Positions 7,459 to 15,617 of a stretch of 49,449 nucleotides of DNA are shown piece after piece. The position numbers were made by a program, and so were the translations under genes. Position 1 is the stretch's first letter, and each line of letters starts with the position of its first letter. The notes under the pieces were generated by a model. The model was not told where the DNA came from. It saw nothing but the letters and a program-made list of their open reading frames with translations, and did not search any database. The stretch covers positions 1-49,449 of the forward strand of contig JASGLU010000005.1 of assembly GCA_030156825.1 (NCBI GenBank). Reading direction: 5' to 3'. Source of the DNA: Candidatus Atribacteria bacterium. Lineage in GTDB: Bacteria > Atribacterota > Atribacteria > Atribacterales > JASGLU01.

Positions 7459-8082
7459 ATGGAAATGAAAACAGAGAGCCTTTCCCCCCGGGAAAAAGAG
7501 ATTTTTCTTTTCATTAAAGATTATTGCCGGAAAAATGGTTACCCTCCCACCGTGCGTGAGATTGGAGATGAAGTTGGTCTCAGTTCTTCTTGTACCGTTT
7601 ATTACCATTTGAAAAAATTAGAAGAAAAGGGAGCCATTCATCGACATCGATTTAAACCTCGGGCGATCGAAGTCATAACTGACAAGGAAGAAACAGGGGT
7701 TACGGATAGCGATTTAATTCCGGTGCCGTTAATAAGCGAGGTTAGCTGGGAAAGCGGTCAGTTAAGATGGGGGGAGGTGAAAGCTTATTTTTCCTTACCT
7801 CGATTTGTCTTAAAGGACGGGGTTTATTTTTTGCTAAAAGCACCAAAGGGTGGGGGAGAAACCTGTCCTATTCAAGCAGGGGATTTATTGATGGTAAACC
7901 AAAACCAAACTTTATCCCAGGGGGACTTAGCCCTAATCTGGCTGGAAGCGGGAATTCATCTTTGGGAAGTTAACCCTGAGCAACTCCCGGCTAATGGCCT
8001 TTCTTCCCCTAAGGAGGGAGGACAATTGCCACAGGTTATAGGGAAAATAGTGGGGTTTTGGCGAACACTTGATAAGGGGTGA
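7459..8082 (+). CDS. LexA-like repressor lacking the self-cleavage site and catalytic dyad
   Basis: 207 residues. The N-terminal winged helix is well conserved with LexA: LSPREKEIFLFIKDY, then NGYPPTVREIGDEVGLSSSCTV and KPRAIEV. The C-terminal S24/LexA fold aligns without gaps to E. coli LexA from FLLK (124) to the end of the dimer strand, yet Ser119 falls on Gly132 and Lys156 on Trp169. The Ala84-Gly85 scissile bond falls on Trp97-Glu98. All three elements of RecA-stimulated autoproteolysis are therefore missing. It should bind an SOS-box-like operator through the intact winged helix but could not be inactivated by cleavage. A truly cleavable LexA may exist elsewhere in the genome. The ribosome-binding site is weak. 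Confidence 0.8.
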   Translation: MEMKTESLSPREKEIFLFIKDYCRKNGYPPTVREIGDEVGLSSSCTVYYHLKKLEEKGAIHRHRFKPRAIEVITDKEETGVTDSDLIPVPLISEVSWESGQLRWGEVKAYFSLPRFVLKDGVYFLLKAPKGGGETCPIQAGDLLMVNQNQTLSQGDLALIWLEAGIHLWEVNPEQLPANGLSSPKEGGQLPQVIGKIVGFWRTLDKG

Positions 8083-8089
8083 GACGGGT

Positions 8090-8506
8090 TTGGTAATTAC
8101 TGAGGAAATAAAATTTTCTACCCAGGGTCATACTGATATTATTAATCTTTCTTCTCAGATAGAAGAGCTGGTTAGTCAAGCGGAGCTTACCTCGGGTATC
8201 GCCTGTTTGTTTGTGCCTGGTACTACTGGAGTGCTTACTACTTTAGAGTTCGAACCTGGTTTGGTCAACGATATTAAAAAATATTGGGAACAAATAGCCA
8301 ACTCGCGTGCGGTATATGAGCATAACGCTCGTTGGGGAGATGGCAACGGCTACGCCCATGTTAGAGCTGCTGCGGTTGGTCCTTCTTTGGTAGTACCGAT
8401 TGTAGATGGTAAGTTGGTTTTGGGAACTTGGCAAGATATCGTTTTTATCGATTTCGATAACCGTCCCCGTTCGCGGACGATTATTGTACAGATGGTGGGG
8501 GAATAA
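8090..8506 (+). CDS. yjbQ: YjbQ/UPF0047 family protein
   Basis: 138 residues that match the YjbQ family along their length. Hallmarks are the start FSTQGHTDIINLSSQIEELV, the CLFVPGTTGVLTTLEFEPGL segment, YEHNARWGDGNGYAHVRAA with conserved His residues, and GTWQDIVFIDFDNRPRSR at the end. Weak thiamin-phosphate synthase activity has been reported for family members; the physiological role is unclear. I place the start at TTG 8090, seven bases after the LexA-like stop and preceded by AAGGGGTGAG. An upstream in-frame TTG at 8069 would overlap lexA and lacks a ribosome-binding site. Confidence 0.88.
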   Translation: MVITEEIKFSTQGHTDIINLSSQIEELVSQAELTSGIACLFVPGTTGVLTTLEFEPGLVNDIKKYWEQIANSRAVYEHNARWGDGNGYAHVRAAAVGPSLVVPIVDGKLVLGTWQDIVFIDFDNRPRSRTIIVQMVGE

Positions 8507-8508
8507 AA

Positions 8509-9660
8509 GTGGGCGAAAGTTTCCTTTTTTCTCTTCCTCCCGAAATTTTTTTTGGTATAGAAAGTGGTAAAAAAACGGGAGAGAAAGTTAGAAAATTGGG
8601 CAGTAAAGGATTGGTGGTTACCGGCAAAAAAGCGGTTAAAAATTATGGCATTTTGGACGAACTAACTTTGAGTTTGCGCCAGGCTGGCCTTTCCTGGAGC
8701 CTGTTTGATCAGGTAGAGGCTGAACCTTCTTTAGAAACGGTCAACCGGGGAGTGCAGGCAGCGAAAGACGCTGCGTGTGATTGGGTGCTTTCTTTGGGAG
8801 GGGGGAGTGTGCTCGACTGTGGTAAAGCTATCGCCGGATTGGTTGGTAACGATGAGCGAGTGGAACCCTATTTTCGAGGAGAAAAGACCCTCTCTCGAGC
8901 CGGGGTTCCCTGGATAGCTCTTCCGACAACTGCCGGTACCGGCTCGGAGATGACGAGAAATGCCGTTCTCACCGACTACAAAAATAACATCAAAAAAAGT
9001 TTTCGCAGCCCTTATTTAATCGCTCGATTAGTTGTCATCGACCCGACTTACACTCGTTTTTTGTCTCCTTACCTTACGGCTACCTCGGGAGTAGACTCCC
9101 TGGTTCAGGCTATTGAGGCCTATATTAGCCCTCGGACTAATCCCATAAGCCAGATTCTCTCTCTGGAAGCAATTCGTACCATCTGGCAGGAGTTACCACT
9201 GGTGGTAAAGAAGGGGGATGACTTATCCCGGCGGGAATCTATGGCTAAAGGCAGCATGCTGAGTGCGATGGCTTTCGCCAATGCCTCTTCCAGTCCGGCC
9301 CACGGGTTGGCCCATATTGTAGGGCCACTTTTTTCAGTGACCCATGGTGAAGCTTGTGGCATTTTTCTTCCCTGGATAATCCGCTGGAATAGCCCTTTAC
9401 TTGCCGAAGAGTATGCTCAGATTGCTCGAGCTGTTGGAATAAAGGGGGAAGTGGGCTCAGAGCTTGCCGAAAAATTGGCGGCGGCATTTGAAGATTTGTT
9501 AGAGAAGGTAGGCCTGGCTACCCGGCTTCGCCAGTTGGGAATCAAGCAAGATCAACTTGCGGGGATTATTCAGCCAGAGAAAATTGGCCGAAGCATCAGG
9601 GAAAATCCTCGACCTCTGGAGGAAGAAGATTTATATTCGATTTTGAACCAGGCTTGGTAA
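8509..9660 (+). CDS. Iron-containing (type III) alcohol dehydrogenase, one metal-ligand position changed
   Basis: 383 residues, typical length. The NAD-binding GGGSVLDCGKAIA motif and LPTTAGTGSEMT are intact. In Fe-ADHs the metal is held by Asp and three His; here the first pair, normally D-x-x-x-H, reads D196-SLV-Q200, while AHGLAH and SVTHGE keep the later two His. Glycerol-dehydrogenase relatives also manage with one Asp and two His, so the enzyme may use zinc or a different geometry. The substrate is unknown, probably a primary alcohol/aldehyde or a diol. GTG 8509 follows GGTGGGGG. It sits in a tight run of genes with yjbQ upstream and a cupin downstream. Confidence 0.85.
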   Translation: MGESFLFSLPPEIFFGIESGKKTGEKVRKLGSKGLVVTGKKAVKNYGILDELTLSLRQAGLSWSLFDQVEAEPSLETVNRGVQAAKDAACDWVLSLGGGSVLDCGKAIAGLVGNDERVEPYFRGEKTLSRAGVPWIALPTTAGTGSEMTRNAVLTDYKNNIKKSFRSPYLIARLVVIDPTYTRFLSPYLTATSGVDSLVQAIEAYISPRTNPISQILSLEAIRTIWQELPLVVKKGDDLSRRESMAKGSMLSAMAFANASSSPAHGLAHIVGPLFSVTHGEACGIFLPWIIRWNSPLLAEEYAQIARAVGIKGEVGSELAEKLAAAFEDLLEKVGLATRLRQLGIKQDQLAGIIQPEKIGRSIRENPRPLEEEDLYSILNQAW

Positions 9661-9671
9661 GGAGGGTTAAA

Positions 9672-10007
9672 ATGGAATATGTTCGAGCAGATGAGAAGGA
9701 TTTCCGTCATGGAGACTGGGGAATAAAGTATCTTTTTCGCGGGCCACGGGTCGACTGGGGGATAGTATATCTCAAGCCGGGAACCAGCTTAGGAAAACAC
9801 TTTCATCATCAAGTAGAAGAAACTTTTTATATTTTAGAAGGAAAAGGAATTTTGCAAGTAGACGAGCGGGAACTAACGGTAGAGGCGGGTACAGCTGTCC
9901 GGTTGGAACCGGGCGAAAAACATGACCTTTTAGCCTCATCAGAAGAAGCGGTGCGAGGGATTTTTATTAAAGTTCCCTATCTTCCTCAAGATAAGGTAAA
10001 TTGCTGA
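9672..10007 (+). CDS. Small cupin-domain protein
   Basis: 111 residues with one double-stranded beta-helix. The two cupin motifs are readable: GTSLGKHFHHQVEETFYILEG for motif 1 with His-His-Glu metal ligands, and LEPGEKHDLLA for motif 2 with its His. Such proteins act as isomerases, epimerases or small-molecule sensors; no specific function can be assigned. ATG 9672 has AAGGAGGG upstream, whereas the in-frame TTG at 9654 overlaps the alcohol dehydrogenase. The stop overlaps the next gene by seven bases, so the two are translationally linked. Confidence 0.85.
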   Translation: MEYVRADEKDFRHGDWGIKYLFRGPRVDWGIVYLKPGTSLGKHFHHQVEETFYILEGKGILQVDERELTVEAGTAVRLEPGEKHDLLASSEEAVRGIFIKVPYLPQDKVNC

Positions 10008-10891
10008 GTGGAGACCAATTTTTTTCGGCCGAAGCAAGAGTTGCTCAGGTTGCTGAACGGCTTACAAATTGTGACCTTTGCCCCAGGAACTGTGGGGTTA
10101 ACCGTTCCTCAGGTGAGAAGGGGATTTGTCAGGGAGGGGCTCTGCCTAAGATTTTTGCCTACCACCCTCATTGGGGAGAAGAGTTTCTTCTCAGTGGAAA
10201 GAGAGGATCGGGAACTATATTTTTTTCTGGTTGTAATATGAAGTGTGTATACTGTCAGAATTATGAAATTAGCCAAGAAGGGAAAGGTAGGGAAATTACA
10301 ATCGAGCACTTGCGCAACATTATGCTTTTTCTGGAGCAAGCTGGTTGTCATAATGTTAATCTGGTGACCCCTACCCATTTTGCTCCGCAAATTTTTTCGG
10401 CAGTCTTATTGGCCCAAAAAAGGGGTTTGACTATTCCCATCGTTTATAATACTGTAGGATATGAAAGGGTAGAAATTTTGAGAGAATGGAGAGGATTGGT
10501 AGATATTTACCTTCCCGATATGCGCTATGCCAGTGGCGAGAGCTCTGAAAGATATTCGGGGGTAGCCGATTACCCAGAGGTTAATCAGCAGGCGGTTTTA
10601 GAAATGTATCGTCAGGTAGGGGAGGTAGATGTTGTAAATGGGGTGGCTGAAAAGGGGTTGATTATCCGGATTCTCCTTTTGCCCGGTTTAGAGGATGAAG
10701 CTCGAACAACCCTTACTTTTATTGCGAATGAGATATCTCGGAAAGTGTTTATTAGCTTGATGCGCCAATATCGACCGCTTTTCCGAGCGTTCGAGTTTCC
10801 AGAGTTAAGTCGTACCATTAGCGATGCGAAGTATCGAGAACTGGTCCAGTTTGCTCGCCGGCTGGGCTTAGAAAATTTAATCCTGCAATAG
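10001..10891 (+). CDS. Radical SAM protein, PflA-like activating-enzyme family
   Basis: 296 residues. The radical-SAM cluster motif is CNMKCVYC within FFSGCNMKCVYCQNYEIS. It is preceded by an N-terminal Cys-rich segment CDLCPRNCGVNRSSGEKGIC that is typical of the PflA-like subgroup of uncharacterised activators. Members generate a 5'-deoxyadenosyl radical from SAM; the target, perhaps a glycyl-radical enzyme, is not in this window. TTG 10001 is the only plausible early start, with AAGG about eight bases upstream. It lies between the cupin and the DUF2148 Fe-S protein, all on one strand with tiny gaps, which suggests a shared redox-linked role. Confidence 0.85.
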   Translation: MLSGDQFFSAEARVAQVAERLTNCDLCPRNCGVNRSSGEKGICQGGALPKIFAYHPHWGEEFLLSGKRGSGTIFFSGCNMKCVYCQNYEISQEGKGREITIEHLRNIMLFLEQAGCHNVNLVTPTHFAPQIFSAVLLAQKRGLTIPIVYNTVGYERVEILREWRGLVDIYLPDMRYASGESSERYSGVADYPEVNQQAVLEMYRQVGEVDVVNGVAEKGLIIRILLLPGLEDEARTTLTFIANEISRKVFISLMRQYRPLFRAFEFPELSRTISDAKYRELVQFARRLGLENLILQ

Positions 10892-10903
10892 GGAGGTGAA
10901 AGG

Positions 10904-11425
10904 GTGAAAGAAGTAATTGAACAGATTGCTAACTTTATGGCCATTTCGGCCCGTACCGCTCCCAAGTCGGGGGGCAGAGACTTTGTCAATTTTAAACTGT
11001 TAAAAGGAGACGAAGTCGAAAAGTTAGGAGAGGCAATGATTGGTTATGGAGAAGAACAGGGTATTAAAGGCTTTGTGCGGGATGGGCAGAATGTGAAAAA
11101 TTCGGAGGCAGTTTTATTAATCGGTATTAAAGATGCGCTTCCCATGAACCTTGATTGTGGAGCTTGTGGTTTTGATTCTTGCGATGAACTTCATCCTAAG
11201 GAAAAAAGGGAATTTAAAGGTCCTCAGTGTATGTTTCGGCTATTAGATTTAGGTATTGCCTTGGGATCGGCGGTTAAAACAGCTGCTCTTTTTAATTTGG
11301 ACAATCGAATTATGTACCGGATTGGGGCAGTGGCTCGCCGGATTGGTCTTTCCCAAGATGATGTGCTAATGGGTATTCCCCTTTCGGCTACTGGTAAAAA
11401 TATTTATTTTGATCGTAAAGGGTAG
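10904..11425 (+). CDS. DUF2148 family ferredoxin-like protein
   Basis: 173 residues. The central CGACGFDSCDELHPKEKREFKGPQC segment supplies the four-cysteine arrangement of the DUF2148 family, likely a [4Fe-4S] site. The N-terminal ISARTAPKSGGRDFV is also typical. The family is common in anaerobes and its function is unknown; links to nitroreductase-like folds have been proposed. A strong AGGGAGGTGA precedes GTG 10904. It is the last gene of the redox run starting at the LexA-like gene and is followed within 10 bases by a membrane protein of unknown function. Confidence 0.82.
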   Translation: MKEVIEQIANFMAISARTAPKSGGRDFVNFKLLKGDEVEKLGEAMIGYGEEQGIKGFVRDGQNVKNSEAVLLIGIKDALPMNLDCGACGFDSCDELHPKEKREFKGPQCMFRLLDLGIALGSAVKTAALFNLDNRIMYRIGAVARRIGLSQDDVLMGIPLSATGKNIYFDRKG

Positions 11426-11434
11426 GGATAGCAG

Positions 11435-12316
11435 ATGGAAGGAGCCTTGAGAGTTCAAGATATTATCGGTTTGGTGCTGGCTATTCTGATTGTAGCCATT
11501 TTGATTAGCATTATCCTTATTCTGAGAGAGAGTGCTCGAGAAAGAAAGATGTGGAAAGAAGAGCAAGAAGAATTTCCTGAAAAGCCTAAGTTAAGCCAGT
11601 ATTTTACCTCTCGTGGAAGAACCAAGCCACGCCGGCAATCTGGTGTGGATCAGCAGACTTTGTTGGAAGATATTGAAAAGAGGAAAAAGTGGCAAACTCT
11701 CCCGCGGGAGGAAAAAAAAGAAGAGCCCCTTGCAAAAGACCTGACCCCTCCCGAAGAAGAAACCGTTCCCCCCTTGGAGGTTGGTCAGCAATTTTCTGAA
11801 AAAGAAAAAATTCCCATAGAAGAACCTATTAAAAAGAGAGAACCCAAAAGGGTGATTTTGGAGCAGGCTCTGGAAAAATTACGAAGTTTTAATTTAGACA
11901 TAGCCAACATCCCCCTGGTTTTGGATGAAGAAAGCGTCCACTTTTCTCCCATGCTGTGGGAAGTAAAAGAGGAAGTGAGTCAGGGTAAGGAATTGGGCGA
12001 TATAGTAATTCACACTGTATTTCAGAGTTTACCTGGTTATTCGGGAGAAGAAGTGATCGAACTTTTCCGCTCAGGAGATGTTTCGGTAGTAGACCGACTG
12101 GAAGCGCGGGTGAGGACGGCTGAGGGTAGAAGCTTTTTGGTGGCTTCTCTGGAGCTCGACCGTTTTCGCATCCCCCAGTTAGATCGCTTGCTGCAGCAAG
12201 GGTTTATTTCTGAAGATGAATACCAGTTGGTGCGAGCTTTCAAATTTGTAGATCGGAACACGAAAAAAGAGTTCGCCCGGACTGTTTATAGCCGAATTGT
12301 AGGTGAGGAAGGATAA
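11435..12316 (+). CDS. Membrane-anchored protein of unknown function
   Basis: 293 residues. Residues about 10-30 form one transmembrane helix (IIGLVLAILIVAILISIILI). A highly charged, probably disordered linker follows, rich in Lys, Glu and Pro, to about residue 140. The C-terminal 150 residues look globular and mixed alpha/beta (ALEKLRSFNLDIANIPLVL, then ELFRSGDVSVVDRLEARVRT, then LLQQGFISEDEYQLV). I recognise no family. Membrane anchor plus charged linker plus folded domain suggests a signalling or scaffolding role at the membrane, which is inference. It is followed by two further single-helix membrane proteins. Confidence 0.7.
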   Translation: MEGALRVQDIIGLVLAILIVAILISIILILRESARERKMWKEEQEEFPEKPKLSQYFTSRGRTKPRRQSGVDQQTLLEDIEKRKKWQTLPREEKKEEPLAKDLTPPEEETVPPLEVGQQFSEKEKIPIEEPIKKREPKRVILEQALEKLRSFNLDIANIPLVLDEESVHFSPMLWEVKEEVSQGKELGDIVIHTVFQSLPGYSGEEVIELFRSGDVSVVDRLEARVRTAEGRSFLVASLELDRFRIPQLDRLLQQGFISEDEYQLVRAFKFVDRNTKKEFARTVYSRIVGEEG

Positions 12317-12348
12317 TTACTGGGAGGACGAGTTAGAGAGTTACATAT

Positions 12349-12552
12349 ATGAAAACAATTCCGGGTTGGATAACCCAAAAGGAGATTGTCAAAGATCGAC
12401 CCACCGACCTATGGCTTAAAGTGGGGGTGGGGATAATGGTGTTGGTGTTTGTAATAGTAGGTCTTTTAGGTGTTTATTTTTATCCTTCCTGCCCCGAGCA
12501 AGACCTGCTTTTCTTTGAGCAGGCTCTCAATCCGACTTTTACTTCAGAATAA
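12349..12552 (+). CDS. Small single-pass membrane protein
   Basis: 67 residues with one strong transmembrane helix (VGVGIMVLVFVIVGLLGVYFY) between an N-terminal polar segment and a short acidic tail. No family recognised. It begins 32 bases after the membrane-anchored protein on the same strand. The ribosome-binding site is not convincing, so existence is supported mainly by the clean membrane topology and its position. Confidence 0.5.
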   Translation: MKTIPGWITQKEIVKDRPTDLWLKVGVGIMVLVFVIVGLLGVYFYPSCPEQDLLFFEQALNPTFTSE

Positions 12553-12649
12553 ATAGCTACTAAAATTACAAACGGTGGAAGAGTAAACTTTTCTTAAACC
12601 GCCATATTGCCCTTGTTAATTGTTGCTATTCCGTTGATTGAGAAAACTA

Positions 12650-12716
12650 ATACCATAAATTCCAGAAATCAGCCTATATCGGGCCTTTTCTTTTGGAGAT
12701 TCTCATTTTGGGTTAA
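12650..12716 (+). repeat. Repeat module B, copy 1
   Basis: Shares ACCATAARTTCC, AGCCTATATC and TCTTTTGG-GATTCTCATTTT with the inverted copy at 17925-18027 and the direct copy at 36588-36675. The core AGCCT-ATATC-AGGCT is a small hairpin in the copy at 36588 but is not preserved as a stem here, so this is a dispersed repeat rather than a functional terminator. Confidence 0.7.
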
Positions 12717-12785
12717 CTATTGAGTAAAAAAACTGCTCTGTTTACCTCCTTTTTTAAGATATCCCGGGGCGGGGAAAGGGATTTG

Positions 12786-12794
12786 TGTTATAAT
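12786..12794 (+). promoter_or_regulatory. Extended -10 promoter of the coiled-coil/LysM gene
   Basis: TGTTATAAT matches TGn-TATAAT perfectly. It lies 79 bases before the TTG start of the coiled-coil gene, and no -35 hexamer is evident. Confidence 0.5.
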
Positions 12795-12872
12795 TAAAAA
12801 GAAGATTTCTACTCTTCAGGGTTTTTGATGGTTGACCCTGGAAAATATTAAAGTAACTGAGGGGGTGAGAAC

Positions 12873-15569
12873 TTGAGAAATTGGTTAACGATTTTGGTTG
12901 GAGTAATAGCTTTAATAATGGCTGTTGTAGCTTTAGTACAGTTTTCTTCCTTAGAATCGAGGATCACCGAAGTTGCCGATAATGTTAACTCCTTAGAGGA
13001 AGGGTTAGCTTCTCAGAAAGAGTTGTTTTCCCAGTTGGAGGTACAAACCCAGGATGTTTCTCCCCAATTGGAAGAGATTTCCTCTTTAGTAACGGAAATA
13101 GGTGAAAAAACAACTTTGCTGGAAAACCAGGTGGTCAACGTTGATGAAACCGTGAGCAAGCATGAGGAAAAGTTAGCTTTGTTTGAAAATAATTTAGCGG
13201 AGTTAAACCAGAGTTTTTCGCAGGTAGAAGAAAGCTTAACCACAGCTCTGGATTCAGTAAAAGCCGAGCAAAATAGAATAGGACAAAGATTAGGAGAGGT
13301 TGAAACTCAACTTTTTGGTCTGTTGCCACAGATGGCAACTTTAGAAGAGAATTTAGCCACTTTAAGTCAATCCTGGGAAGAAGGGAGAGTATCCTTCGAA
13401 CAGGAATTGGGGAGCTTAAGTTCAAAGGTGGGACAGTTAGAAGAAAGATTAACCGAACTCAGGGAGACTCTCGATGATCTCAACCTGGATGCTCGGCTGG
13501 AGGCAACTTTGAGCTATGTCCAAACCGAAATTTCAAAGGTACAGACCCAGATAGAAGAGCAACAAAAAGAGACACAAACCCGCCTTGCCTCATTGGCAGG
13601 AGAACAAACAGCCCTTGCTAACCAGCTGAAACAATTCTCGAGCTTGCTGGAAGCCGAAAAAATAGCTTTAGAAGAAATTAAGGTAGAGGTGGATCAAAAA
13701 CTGGCTTCTTTCCAGGAAGAGGTTAACGCTCGAATCGAAGCCATATGGGATTCTATCCATCCTCTGGAAAATAGTTTAGAGAATCTATCTCAGACTGTGC
13801 AAAACCTCAGCCAATCTTTGGAAGAATGGTCTTCAAAAGTGGTTCCCCAAGAAGAAATAGAACTTATGATTCAAGGTTTGGAGGGCGAGATCTCCGCCCT
13901 CCAGCTGGAGGTAGGGAAAGAGGTTGCTTTTCTGAAGAAAGACTTATCTCAGCTGGAAGTAGTTTTAGCCGAAGTTAGCTCTTCTTTGGAGGGAATAAGG
14001 AGTGCCAGTCAGCAATTTCAGGATGAACTTCTTTCCTTGAAACAAAGCGGAGAAGAGCTTGAGACAGTGGTACAGGATTTAAATTCCGGCCTGGAAAACC
14101 AAAAAACATCCTTAGAAAAGATGAGAATTGACCTGGAAACTTACGGGCAAGAATTGAACCAAATAGTAGGAAAGTTGGAAGGGGAGTTTTCTCTGCTTCA
14201 GGACCAGTTGGGAGAAGAAATAACCTCTATCCAGGGGAATGTTTCTCAGCTGGGGTCAGATTTAGCCAGTTTTAGTTCGTCTTTAGAAGAGACGGTGGTT
14301 GCCCTTACTCTCTTTCAAACCAATTTTGAAGAAAAGGTGGGGGAATTTGGGAGAGAACTGAAAGGGTTATCAACCTCTTTACAAAATTTGGAAGGGGAAT
14401 TAAAAGATATTTCACTTTGGAGAGAAGAACAGACCGCATCCTTGATACAGCTTGAGGGTGAAGTCCAAAAACTAACGGAAAGTTTGCCGCTGGAAGAGAA
14501 AATTCAGGAGGTTGAAAGTCAGATAGCATCTATTCTTGAGCGGGAAGAGTCACTTAGGACCCAGCTGGAAAGTTTGAATCAGACCATAGAAAAGCTTCAG
14601 AGCTTAGAGGAATGGCCGTTGCTTCCTTTAAGTAGTAAATCGGAAGCGGAGGTTGTCGCAGAGGTTGCCCGAGAAATAGAAATTTTATCAGAGAAAAAAG
14701 AGGCAATAGCAGAAGAGCTGCTTGCACTGGAGGAAAAGCAGAATCAGCTTTCTGGCCTTTTGTCAGAAGACGATGAAGCTGTGGCCCAAGCTCGGAAGGA
14801 GCTGGAGACTGGTTTAGACCAGGCCCAGGCTTCGGTGGATGCCCTTATTCAAAGGTTAGCGCCGATAGAAAGCCAGCTTAAAAATGACCTACCAGAAACG
14901 ATACAGCAGGAATTGACCCAACTGCGTTCGTCACTGGCAGATATGACCGGGAGAATACAATCGCTTCGGGTAGAAAGTGGGCAAACTTTAGCCGAACAAC
15001 CGCCAACCTCAGCTCCTGAGAATGGTCTAAGGCCGGTGGTTGCTGGTGAGGAAAGCTCGGTTGGAATTAATGAAGACCAGGATTCTATCAATGAGGAGAA
15101 AGAAAAGGTTCGCCAGGAGATAGAACAACTGGGGGAAGAGCGGATGTTTTTAGAGGAGGAAATAAAAAGCCGGCAGGAGGAGCTAAGGCAAATTGAGGCT
15201 AACCTCGAAAGTTTGCGGGAAGAAGAGGGGGCATGGGAAAGTATCCAGCTTTTGGAACAAGAGAAAGAAAAAAAGGAACAGGAACTGGAAGATTTAAAGC
15301 AACTTTTAAGAGATAAAGAAGCTGAAATTGAAGCTCTGCAAGCAAAAATTGCCGAGCTTACTGCCAAATTGGAAGAGGTAGAGAAATATACCTCTTATGT
15401 GATTTTACCCTGGGATAACTTGTGGACCATTGCCCGTCGTTATTATCGAGACGGAACCAAATGGGAAGCGATTATGGAAGCTAACCGAGATGTGATTGAC
15501 GATCCTTATACTCTTCAGCCTTACACCGAAATAAAAGTTCCCCGAGTGGTTGAGGATGAGGACCCCTGA
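12873..15569 (+). CDS. Membrane-anchored long coiled-coil protein with C-terminal LysM domain
   Basis: 898 residues. An N-terminal helix (WLTILVGVIALIMAVVALV) with almost no cytoplasmic tail acts as signal anchor. From about residue 28 to 840 the sequence is nearly continuous heptad-type coiled coil, rich in Leu, Glu, Gln and Ser, with recurring SLE/LSQSLEE phrases that suggest internal duplication. The last 60 residues form a LysM-like domain (YVILPWDNLWTIARRYYRDGTKWEAIMEAN, then LQPYTEIKVP), which normally binds peptidoglycan glycans. A fully extended helix of this size would exceed 100 nm, so it may link membrane and wall or span a periplasm. TTG 12873 follows GAGGGGGTGAGAAC. It is monocistronic with its own promoter. 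Confidence 0.85.
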   Translation: MRNWLTILVGVIALIMAVVALVQFSSLESRITEVADNVNSLEEGLASQKELFSQLEVQTQDVSPQLEEISSLVTEIGEKTTLLENQVVNVDETVSKHEEKLALFENNLAELNQSFSQVEESLTTALDSVKAEQNRIGQRLGEVETQLFGLLPQMATLEENLATLSQSWEEGRVSFEQELGSLSSKVGQLEERLTELRETLDDLNLDARLEATLSYVQTEISKVQTQIEEQQKETQTRLASLAGEQTALANQLKQFSSLLEAEKIALEEIKVEVDQKLASFQEEVNARIEAIWDSIHPLENSLENLSQTVQNLSQSLEEWSSKVVPQEEIELMIQGLEGEISALQLEVGKEVAFLKKDLSQLEVVLAEVSSSLEGIRSASQQFQDELLSLKQSGEELETVVQDLNSGLENQKTSLEKMRIDLETYGQELNQIVGKLEGEFSLLQDQLGEEITSIQGNVSQLGSDLASFSSSLEETVVALTLFQTNFEEKVGEFGRELKGLSTSLQNLEGELKDISLWREEQTASLIQLEGEVQKLTESLPLEEKIQEVESQIASILEREESLRTQLESLNQTIEKLQSLEEWPLLPLSSKSEAEVVAEVAREIEILSEKKEAIAEELLALEEKQNQLSGLLSEDDEAVAQARKELETGLDQAQASVDALIQRLAPIESQLKNDLPETIQQELTQLRSSLADMTGRIQSLRVESGQTLAEQPPTSAPENGLRPVVAGEESSVGINEDQDSINEEKEKVRQEIEQLGEERMFLEEEIKSRQEELRQIEANLESLREEEGAWESIQLLEQEKEKKEQELEDLKQLLRDKEAEIEALQAKIAELTAKLEEVEKYTSYVILPWDNLWTIARRYYRDGTKWEAIMEANRDVIDDPYTLQPYTEIKVPRVVEDEDP

Positions 15570-15617
15570 AAAATTTGAATAAAAAATCGTTAGTTGCCTG
15601 AGAGGAGGAACTAAACT

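Larger units (their letters stand above)
12553..12872. other. Intergenic region with repeat module B and promoter of the coiled-coil gene
   Basis: About 320 bases without a gene. It carries repeat module B (12650-12716), an unexplained GC patch (CCCGGGGCGGGG) near 12765, and an extended -10 box at 12786. I see no other structure or small gene. Confidence 0.6.

Noticed and set aside
7156-7608. 150-residue minus-strand frame opposite the RAM and LexA-like genes
   Set aside because: It overlaps two well-supported genes, has no family features and no ribosome-binding site of note.
14849-15367. 172-residue Ser-rich minus-strand frame opposite the coiled-coil gene
   Set aside because: The Ser/Leu bias is the complement of Glu/Gln/Lys-rich coiled-coil codons; no independent support.
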